A stretch of DNA of 5,125 bases, from contig JAFWWR010000100.1 of NCBI GenBank assembly GCA_017518025.1, forward strand, positions 1-5,125, in the 5' to 3' direction. Source of the stretch: Clostridia bacterium. GTDB lineage: Bacteria; Bacillota; Clostridia; Oscillospirales; CAG-272. Position numbers and translations under genes: made by a program. This document shows positions 1 through 4,376 of the stretch, piece after piece (position 1 is the first letter of the stretch; every line of letters begins with the position of its first letter). The notes below the pieces were generated by a model. That model was not told where the DNA came from. It saw nothing but the letters and a program-made list of their open reading frames with translations, and did not search any database.

Positions 1-1637
1 CCTTTTTCCGTATCGTAATCCAGCGTATGAGTTTCGCCGCCGAGGGTATAGCGGACCGTGACGGTCCTGTCGCGGCGGGACACGTCCGTCACCCGGGCGT
101 CCCGGAACAGTTTCAGCGCCCTGTCAAGCTCGCGCCGCTTGCCGTCGTCGTACTCCGCCACGTTGTCGGAGGTCATCATCACGCTTCCGAACAGGGCGTT
201 CAGCGTGATCAGCGCCCGCCGCTGTTCCCGGGTAAGGGACAGATTATCGTCCCGCAGGAGAAAGACGTCCGGGTCGTTGCCGAAGAAGCATCCGTCGAAG
301 ATCCGGCGGAACACCGTGTTCTGGAGCGTCACTTTGGTGGAGATCCGCTCCCGGTGCATGAATTTCATATACCACTCGTCGTCGAACTTCAGGGACACGT
401 CGGGGCCCACCCTGGCGTAGTCGAATTTCCCCACGCAGTTGATCAGCGTGGCGCCGCAGGCAAGGATCACCTTGCCCGGAAGGCAGTCCCGCAGGAAAGA
501 ATACGCCCTCTCCGCCACGGCGCACCTGGTCTCCCCGTCGTACGCAGGGAGCGACGCTCCGTAGAGGAAATCCAGCTTGAAGAAATCGAAGCCCATGTCG
601 GCGTATTTTTTCAGGCATCTCGCCACGTAGTCCATGGCGTCCCCGTTATCCAGATCCAGCGCGTAGAAGCCGCTCCAGTTGGCGCCGCACTTGACGGGCG
701 CGCCGTCGGGCCCCTTTTTGAACCACTCCGGTCTCTCCCGGAACAGGCGGCTCTTCTCCTCCGCCACGAAAGGCGCCAGCCAGATCCCCGCCGTCATTCC
801 CTTTTCCTTCACGGCGGCGACTGTCGGCTCCAGCCCCCGGGGGAATTTCACCTGGTCCACGTCCAGCCAGTCGCCGACGAAGGTCTCCCAGCCGTCGTCG
901 ATCTGGAACAGCTCGAACCGGCCGTCCTGCGCGCCGAGGTCCCGCAGGATTATCTCTTCGCTGATGTTCTGATAATAATTGTACCAGGACGTGTAGCCGA
1001 ACACCTTTTTTCTCTCGGTGTACGGGTAGTACCGCCGGAACAGCCCGACGCCTTCGTCGAAGGAGCCGGCGTAGATATAGTCGCATATCACGTACTCGTC
1101 GCCCGGCGCGAGCGTCACGCCGCAGACGTCGCTCAGCAGCGACACCGCGCCGTCCCGGCGCACCACCTCGATGATGAGATACGCCCGGCTCCCGTTCAGG
1201 GAAGCCACAAAACCGTTCGACACGCCCTTCACGTAGAAGACGTCGTAGCCGTGGAGGATCCGCTTGTCGTATTCGTAGAACGTGGCGTCGCCGTACCGGT
1301 CGAAGGCGAAATTCCGCACCAGCACCCCGGGCAGACGCGTCACGTCCCGCTCCCGGGCGTCGCCGTAGAACTCCCGGGTCTCGGTCCAGGACTGATACCC
1401 GTTGATGAAATAAAGGTCGCCCTTCGGGTCCGGGTCTTCCGGCTCCGACACGGTGAAAAAGTCGTGGCCCCACTCGCTGTAGGACGTGAGCGTCACCCGC
1501 TCCGACGCCTTCGCCGTCACGGTGCGGCGCACCCCGTCGTCGGTGACGGAGACCGACAGAGGCCCGTCCGAAGAGGGGGCGGTGAGGATATGCTCCCCGC
1601 CGCCCGACTCATAAGTCAGTCTGAAACTGCAGTTCAT
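1..1637 (-). CDS. Alpha-galactosidase, GH36 / clan GH-D, TmGalA-like (partial, 3' end beyond window)
   Basis: Predicted to hydrolyse terminal alpha-1,6-linked galactose from melibiose- or raffinose-type sugars, with retention of configuration. Translating the minus strand from the ATG at 1637-1635 gives 545 uninterrupted codons to the left edge. An N-terminal beta-sandwich covers about residues 1-205 and includes INGYQSW at 78-84. A TIM barrel follows, with FQIDDGWE (244-251), GIWLAPF (284-290), FFKLDFLYG (352-360), ACGA (393-396), RVGPD (409-413), NDPDVFLLRDD (454-464) and MMTSDN (487-492). By comparison with Thermotoga maritima GalA (nucleophile Asp327, acid/base Asp387, 552 aa), D356 is the likely nucleophile and D413 the likely acid/base. 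That motif set (KLDFLYG, GPD) differs from the KWDMNR type of larger GH36 enzymes. From the family length, only a few C-terminal residues should be missing. No signal peptide is visible, so the enzyme is probably cytoplasmic. It is the last gene seen in the operon and its start overlaps the symporter stop. Alpha-N-acetylgalactosaminidase activity, known in related clan members, is a less likely alternative. Confidence 0.93.
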   Translation of the reverse strand, partial: MNCSFRLTYESGGGEHILTAPSSDGPLSVSVTDDGVRRTVTAKASERVTLTSYSEWGHDFFTVSEPEDPDPKGDLYFINGYQSWTETREFYGDARERDVTRLPGVLVRNFAFDRYGDATFYEYDKRILHGYDVFYVKGVSNGFVASLNGSRAYLIIEVVRRDGAVSLLSDVCGVTLAPGDEYVICDYIYAGSFDEGVGLFRRYYPYTERKKVFGYTSWYNYYQNISEEIILRDLGAQDGRFELFQIDDGWETFVGDWLDVDQVKFPRGLEPTVAAVKEKGMTAGIWLAPFVAEEKSRLFRERPEWFKKGPDGAPVKCGANWSGFYALDLDNGDAMDYVARCLKKYADMGFDFFKLDFLYGASLPAYDGETRCAVAERAYSFLRDCLPGKVILACGATLINCVGKFDYARVGPDVSLKFDDEWYMKFMHRERISTKVTLQNTVFRRIFDGCFFGNDPDVFLLRDDNLSLTREQRRALITLNALFGSVMMTSDNVAEYDDGKRRELDRALKLFRDARVTDVSRRDRTVTVRYTLGGETHTLDYDTEK

Positions 1638-3073
1638 TATTCTTTTCCTTCCGCCTCGGGTGTGTCGTCCGCCCCGGGGATCTTTTTCTCCGAGAGGGTC
1701 TTCATGACGCCACGCTCGTTATAGAGCGACAGGATGAGGGCGCCGAGCACGCAGAAGGTCACCGCCACGAACGCCACGATGGTAAGGCCCGTGGGATTCG
1801 CGGTGATATCGTTGCTCGCGGTGTTCTGCTTCGTCCCGAAGATGGCGAGGGAGGTGAACACAAGCATTGCGATGGACTGGCCCCACTTCATTGCGAAGGT
1901 GCGCGCCGCGAAGAACATACCCTCCCGGTTCTCGCCGGTGACGATGCCCTCCGCCTCCGCAACGTCAGCCACGATGGACTGGGGGATGATGCCCAGCAGA
2001 GCCATGGGGAACGCCGCCACGACGCAGATCACCACGCCGAAGACCGCGCCCGGGATCGCCGGGATGAACCTGATGAGTCCTGTGATGACGTACGCCAGCG
2101 CGAGACCGAGAAAGCCGAGGATTGTGAGCTTCTTTTTGCCGAATCTGCGGACCAGAGCCGACACGAAGGGGTAGAACACGGCGGAAAGGACCGTCATGCC
2201 GCCCATGAAGTACAGAGTGTAGCTTTCGTTCAGATTCATGGACACCTTAACGAAGAACGGCAGACCCGTCTGGAACAGGGTGAGGCCGATCCAGTACATG
2301 ATGTCCGAGCCCACGAACACGCGGAAGTCGCGGTTCTTGAAGGTGGAGGCCAGGGACTTCATCATATTGGATTCCGTGGGCTTGGTGTCCACGAATTCCT
2401 TTTCTTTCAGCAGGAAGGTGGGCAGCATCATGCACACGCAGGCGACGACAGCCAGTACGATGAAGCAGATGCGGTAGCTCATGGGATAGGACTGGCCGAG
2501 GCCGCGGAGCGTCCCCGCGAAGAGGAACGGCGTGTACGCCAGCAGGGTGCCGACGAAGAAAGTCAGGGAGATGGCGGTGGAGATGAACATCCGGTCGTCC
2601 TGAGTCTTGCCGAACTCGGAGATCAGGGCGTTATACGGCGTGCAGTACATGGTCATGAACAGGTAGAACAGAACGATGAACACGGAGACCCACGCCACGT
2701 TCCATCCGCTCTCGCGGTTGACCGGGGGCCAGAACAGCAGGACCGTCACGACGGCCAGCGGTATCGCCGCTTTCTGCATGAAGGGGATACGTCTGCCGCG
2801 GCGGTTTTTGCTCTTGTCGCTGAGGGATGCGATCAGCGGGTCGGTCACCGCGTCGAAGATGCGGCTCAGCGCCGTGATGAGACCGAGGATCGTCAGAAAG
2901 CCGAGGATAACGAGGCCCGGCTTTATGTAGTTGAACGCGCCGAAATCCTTCTTGTCCCCTGCGGTGGGCAGGTAGAACGTCACGAGCCAGGTGTTGATCA
3001 CTCCGCTGAGCATGGACCAGCCCAGCTGGCCGATGGCGAAGATGATCATCTGCTTCTTTGTCAGTCGTTTCAT
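1637..3073 (-). CDS. GPH-family (MelB-like) sugar:cation symporter, MFS_2 type
   Basis: Predicted inner-membrane secondary transporter that brings a glycoside into the cell with H+, Na+ or Li+. Its 478 aa are typical of the glycoside-pentoside-hexuronide family, with about 12 hydrophobic helices (for example around 9-35, 52-70, 101-117, 125-147, 165-187, 200-221, 252-275, 285-307, 315-337, 340-368, 386-413 and 429-451). Family signatures are SRIFDAVTDP (70-79) followed by GRRIPF (93-98), TPYNALISEFG (145-155), and DVAEAEG...TGENREGMFFAARTFAMK (370-396). Aligned by eye to MelB, R71, D74, D78 and K396 match Arg52, Asp55, Asp59 and Lys377, the cation-coupling residues. The MelB sugar ligands Asp19 and Asp124 appear as S20 and C144, so the substrate cannot be taken as melibiose. 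The C-terminal tail after residue 452 is charged and acidic at its end. The gene follows the 304-aa gene by 74 nt and overlaps the alpha-galactosidase start by one base, which argues for an alpha-galactoside-type substrate. Confidence 0.93.
   Translation of the reverse strand: MKRLTKKQMIIFAIGQLGWSMLSGVINTWLVTFYLPTAGDKKDFGAFNYIKPGLVILGFLTILGLITALSRIFDAVTDPLIASLSDKSKNRRGRRIPFMQKAAIPLAVVTVLLFWPPVNRESGWNVAWVSVFIVLFYLFMTMYCTPYNALISEFGKTQDDRMFISTAISLTFFVGTLLAYTPFLFAGTLRGLGQSYPMSYRICFIVLAVVACVCMMLPTFLLKEKEFVDTKPTESNMMKSLASTFKNRDFRVFVGSDIMYWIGLTLFQTGLPFFVKVSMNLNESYTLYFMGGMTVLSAVFYPFVSALVRRFGKKKLTILGFLGLALAYVITGLIRFIPAIPGAVFGVVICVVAAFPMALLGIIPQSIVADVAEAEGIVTGENREGMFFAARTFAMKWGQSIAMLVFTSLAIFGTKQNTASNDITANPTGLTIVAFVAVTFCVLGALILSLYNERGVMKTLSEKKIPGADDTPEAEGKE
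1645..1652 (-). promoter_or_regulatory. Ribosome binding site of the alpha-galactosidase, inside the symporter gene
   Basis: The minus strand reads GGAAGGAA, with 8 nt between AAGGA and the ATG at 1637. The site lies within the last codons of the symporter gene. Together with the TAATG stop/start overlap it fixes the alpha-galactosidase start and suggests translational coupling or re-initiation. Confidence 0.8.
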
Positions 3074-3084
3074 TTCGTCTTGTT

Positions 3085-3109
3085 GCCGCGGGACGCGGCG
3101 TCTCCTTCT
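3085..3109 (-). promoter_or_regulatory. Symporter leader: Shine-Dalgarno plus hairpin before the start codon
   Basis: On the minus strand AGAAGGAGA (3109-3101) is followed by a perfect 6-bp stem, GCCGCG / CGCGGC, with a 3-nt TCC loop (3099-3085), then 11 nt and the ATG at 3073. Linear spacing from GGAG to ATG is 28 nt, too long for ordinary initiation, but folding the hairpin would shorten it to about 13 nt. No ATG, GTG or TTG lies at normal distance after the Shine-Dalgarno, and no better ribosome binding site is seen closer to the ATG. The start at 3073 is kept because the N-terminal sequence fits the family. Confidence 0.5.
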
Positions 3110-3125
3110 GAAATTGTTATTATTT

Positions 3126-3138
3126 CGCGCCGTGCGCG
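3126..3138 (-). other. Short GC hairpin after the 304-aa gene (not an intrinsic terminator)
   Basis: CGCGC / GCGCG forms a 5-bp stem with a 3-nt loop, about 9 nt after the stop codon. The downstream sequence on the minus strand is GAAATAATAAC with no T run, so it should not terminate transcription by itself. It may attenuate or protect the mRNA end between the first and second operon genes. Confidence 0.35.
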
Positions 3139-3147
3139 GGTTGTTCG

Positions 3148-4062
3148 TCAGATGCGGCGGAGCTTCATCGCCTCGCCGAAAGAGAGAAGACCGTCCTCGT
3201 CCTCGACGAGCTCGTCCCAGGAGGACTTCACCTCCCCGAACACCTCCCGGTGCTCGCCGGAGTCATAGTAATACCTGCCGCCGAGGGATTTCCATTTCTT
3301 TTCCTCTCCGCAGAAGCGGCCGTCCCGGACCTCGCCGATCTCGCCCGCCTCCTGAGCCTCTTTTATCATCTCCTCGGTAACGTGGGGAGGTATCTTTATC
3401 CACTGGAGGACCCTGTGATCCGGTGTGAACTCCACCACCAGGTCGAAGGCCTGCGTGTATGAGGCGGTCTCGCCGTCGTCGATCTCGCCGGCTTCCTTCC
3501 TCTTTTTGAGGTCCGCCTCCACCTCTTCCCGGGAGAACAGGCCGAAATCTCCGCCAACCATGGAGAATGCCTTCGCCACTTCATAGGTCCCCACCACGTC
3601 CGCGGCGGCGAGATCCGCCTCCGTCATTTCGATATCGCCGATATCGGGCTCCTTTTCCGGCTCGGTCACGACTCCGTCGGCGATCTTCTTCATGCCCACG
3701 GCGAGGAATCCGATGCTGAAAACGAGGCATCCCTCGACGACCTCCAGCTTTTCCGCCGCGTCCTTGAAGGACCCGTCCGGCAGGTCGATGAAGCCGTTCA
3801 GGGTGTACTTGTATGAAGACCATCCCGTCTGCTCCCAGGTCCCTTTTTCCTCTTTTCCCGAGGAGGAATCGCGCATCGCGACGGTGTGGTCCTCGAAAAA
3901 CTCAAAAGTGACGGCGGAAAAGTCGCGGCCGTCGTCGCTTTTGAACTCCGCCGCGGGAATGTGGCTGAGATCGTTCGAGAAGGCGTTCACCACGTAGTCG
4001 ACCTGCCAGGTGCCGACTATGAAACGCAGGCCCTCCCGCAGATCGTTTTCGTCGAGTATCAT
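3148..4062 (-). CDS. Uncharacterised acidic protein of two lipocalin-like halves
   Basis: I do not recognise a named family. The 304-aa product is strongly acidic, has no signal peptide or membrane helix, and is probably cytoplasmic. It contains an internal duplication. VGTWQV (16-21) matches VGTYEV (157-162), AFS recurs at 27-29 and 165-167, VTFEFFEDHTV (51-61) matches LVVEFTPDHRV (208-218), and EGCLVFSIGF...GMKKI (110-127) loosely matches DGLLSFGEAMKLRRI (290-304). A GTW-type opening, a hydrophobic strand ending in xDHxV, an aromatic-rich strand and a final strand resemble small lipocalin-like beta-barrels, so a tandem barrel is plausible but inferred. The second half has an inserted charged helix and repeats EAGEI (190-194 and 238-242). 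The start is supported by an excellent Shine-Dalgarno 8 nt upstream. It is the promoter-proximal gene of the transporter/alpha-galactosidase operon, which hints at an accessory, ligand-sensing or binding role, but no function can be assigned. Confidence 0.85.
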   Translation of the reverse strand: MILDENDLREGLRFIVGTWQVDYVVNAFSNDLSHIPAAEFKSDDGRDFSAVTFEFFEDHTVAMRDSSSGKEEKGTWEQTGWSSYKYTLNGFIDLPDGSFKDAAEKLEVVEGCLVFSIGFLAVGMKKIADGVVTEPEKEPDIGDIEMTEADLAAADVVGTYEVAKAFSMVGGDFGLFSREEVEADLKKRKEAGEIDDGETASYTQAFDLVVEFTPDHRVLQWIKIPPHVTEEMIKEAQEAGEIGEVRDGRFCGEEKKWKSLGGRYYYDSGEHREVFGEVKSSWDELVEDEDGLLSFGEAMKLRRI

Positions 4063-4070
4063 TATTCAGT

Positions 4071-4078
4071 CCTCCTTC
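4071..4078 (-). promoter_or_regulatory. Ribosome binding site of the 304-aa gene
   Basis: The minus strand reads GAAGGAGG, then ACTGAATA (8 nt), then ATG at 4062. It is the strongest Shine-Dalgarno in the window and confirms this start. Confidence 0.85.
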
Positions 4079-4123
4079 GGGTTTTTGTGTATTTTGTCGG
4101 ATGAAAAACTTCCGTCAAACTTC

Positions 4124-4152
4124 ATTCTACCATATTATGCCGAAAAAAGCAA
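4124..4152 (-). promoter_or_regulatory. Sigma-A-type promoter of the transporter/alpha-galactosidase operon
   Basis: On the minus strand a -35 TTGCTT (4152-4147), a 17-bp spacer and a -10 TAGAAT (4129-4124) preceded by TGG form an extended -10 promoter. Transcription should begin near 4117, giving a leader of about 55 nt that includes the Shine-Dalgarno at 4071-4078. A weaker overlapping candidate, TTGACG (4118-4113), 16 bp, CAAAAT (4096-4091), lies downstream. Confidence 0.75.
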
Positions 4153-4161
4153 CCGTTTTCC
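4148..4161 (-). promoter_or_regulatory. Possible CRE-like or LacI-family operator over the -35 box
   Basis: GGAAAACGGTTGCT on the minus strand matches the catabolite-responsive consensus TGWAANCGNTNWCA with three mismatches and keeps the central CG. It overlaps the -35 box of the operon promoter, where CcpA or a local LacI-type repressor would block transcription. It also sits in an imperfect inverted repeat, CCGAAAA (4140-4146) against TTTTCCGG (4156-4163). The match is weak enough to be chance. Confidence 0.25.
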
Positions 4162-4190
4162 GGAGGTGTCCTTTGCCGAGCGGGGGAACT

Positions 4191-4214
4191 GCTCCGCGGC
4201 GGCCGCGGAAGAGC
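4191..4214. repeat. GC-rich inverted repeat in the intergenic core
   Basis: GCTC pairs with GAGC and the inner CGCGG with CCGCG around a 3-nt CGG loop, with a 3-nt GAA bulge on one side. Because CCGCGG is self-complementary and occurs twice, the element is both a direct and an inverted repeat. No T run follows on either strand, so it is not an intrinsic terminator. It may be an operator or a chance result of high GC. Confidence 0.35.
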
Positions 4215-4259
4215 TCCCGCGCGGCGCGTCCGGTCCCCGTCCGTCAATAAGTTAATAAA

Positions 4260-4277
4260 ATGAAAATTCTGCCGCGG
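4260..4277 (+). repeat. Direct repeat copy 1: ATGAAAAT-nnn-GCCGCGG
   Basis: ATGAAAAT, then TCT, then GCCGCGG, just upstream of the plus-strand promoter. The second copy (4328-4344) lies just downstream of the same promoter with a 2-base gap. The starts are 68 bp apart, about 6.5 helical turns. Confidence 0.4.
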
Positions 4278-4292
4278 AAGGACGATTCCCGA

Positions 4293-4322
4293 TTGACTTT
4301 CCCCCCGGCGGTATGGTAGAAT
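4293..4322 (+). promoter_or_regulatory. Sigma-A-type promoter of the TIM-barrel isomerase/epimerase gene
   Basis: TTGACT (4293-4298), an 18-bp spacer containing a C6 run, and TAGAAT (4317-4322) preceded by TGG make an extended -10 promoter. The predicted start of transcription is near 4329, leaving a leader of about 48 nt. The -10 neighbourhood (TATGGTAGAAT) is identical to that of the opposing promoter. Confidence 0.75.
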
Positions 4323-4327
4323 AACGG

Positions 4328-4344
4328 ATGAAAATACGCCGCGG
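4328..4344 (+). repeat. Direct repeat copy 2: ATGAAAAT-nn-GCCGCGG
   Basis: ATGAAAAT, then AC, then GCCGCGG, at the predicted transcription start. It extends leftward to CGGATGAAAA, which also occurs at 4098-4107 in the leader of the divergent operon. It could be a shared operator; the evidence is sequence recurrence only. Confidence 0.4.
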
Positions 4345-4356
4345 GGATCCGTCGGC
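4338..4356 (+). other. Leader hairpin upstream of the isomerase/epimerase gene
   Basis: GCCGCGG (4338-4344) pairs with CCG (4349-4351) and CGGC (4353-4356), with one bulged T and a GGAT loop. It ends 4 nt before the Shine-Dalgarno region and lies wholly in the predicted 5' leader, so it may stabilise the mRNA or modulate initiation. It is too small for a riboswitch. Confidence 0.4.
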
Positions 4357-4360
4357 ATAA

Positions 4361-4368
4361 AGAAAGGA
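4361..4368 (+). promoter_or_regulatory. Ribosome binding site of the isomerase/epimerase gene
   Basis: AGAAAGGA is followed by 8 nt and the ATG at 4377. It supports this start over the earlier ATG at 4328, which opens only a 10-codon frame at the predicted transcript end. Confidence 0.75.
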
Positions 4369-4376
4369 AATACAAC

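Larger units (their letters stand above)
4063..4376. other. Divergent intergenic region, 314 bp
   Basis: This non-coding stretch separates two oppositely transcribed genes. It holds one convincing promoter in each direction (4124-4152 minus, 4293-4322 plus) at AT-rich ends, and a very GC-rich core around 4160-4242 with no recognisable gene, RNA or terminator. Short motifs recur: CGGATGAAAA at 4098-4107 and 4325-4334, TCCGTCAA at 4111-4118 and 4240-4247, and GCCGCGG at 4202-4208, 4271-4277 and 4338-4344. Open frames crossing this region lack ribosome binding sites and resemble no known protein. Confidence 0.75.

Noticed and set aside
646..1473. A 275-codon minus-strand frame and shorter Arg-rich frames nearby
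   Set aside because: These are out-of-frame readings of the alpha-galactosidase, rich in Arg and Gly, without a ribosome binding site.
27..1724. A 565-codon open frame on the plus strand
   Set aside because: It lies antisense to the alpha-galactosidase, whose frame carries the complete set of catalytic motifs. The plus-strand translation is low-complexity and His/Val/Arg-rich, with no recognisable domain, as expected for the shadow of a GC-rich gene.
3126..3138. Intrinsic terminator after the 304-aa gene
   Set aside because: The stem is only 5 bp and no T run follows on the minus strand. No separate promoter is visible before the symporter, so the three genes are read as one operon.
3148..4104. 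Several plus- and minus-strand open frames of 60-130 codons over the 304-aa gene
   Set aside because: All overlap the 304-aa gene, which has a strong ribosome binding site, a promoter and internal protein-level duplication. The alternatives have none of these.
4338..4356. Riboswitch in the leader of the isomerase gene
   Set aside because: The leader is only about 48 nt with a single small hairpin, too short for known riboswitch classes.
4328..4360. A 10-codon leader peptide starting at the ATG at 4328
   Set aside because: The ATG falls at the predicted transcription start with no room for a ribosome binding site, and the peptide has no run of regulatory codons.
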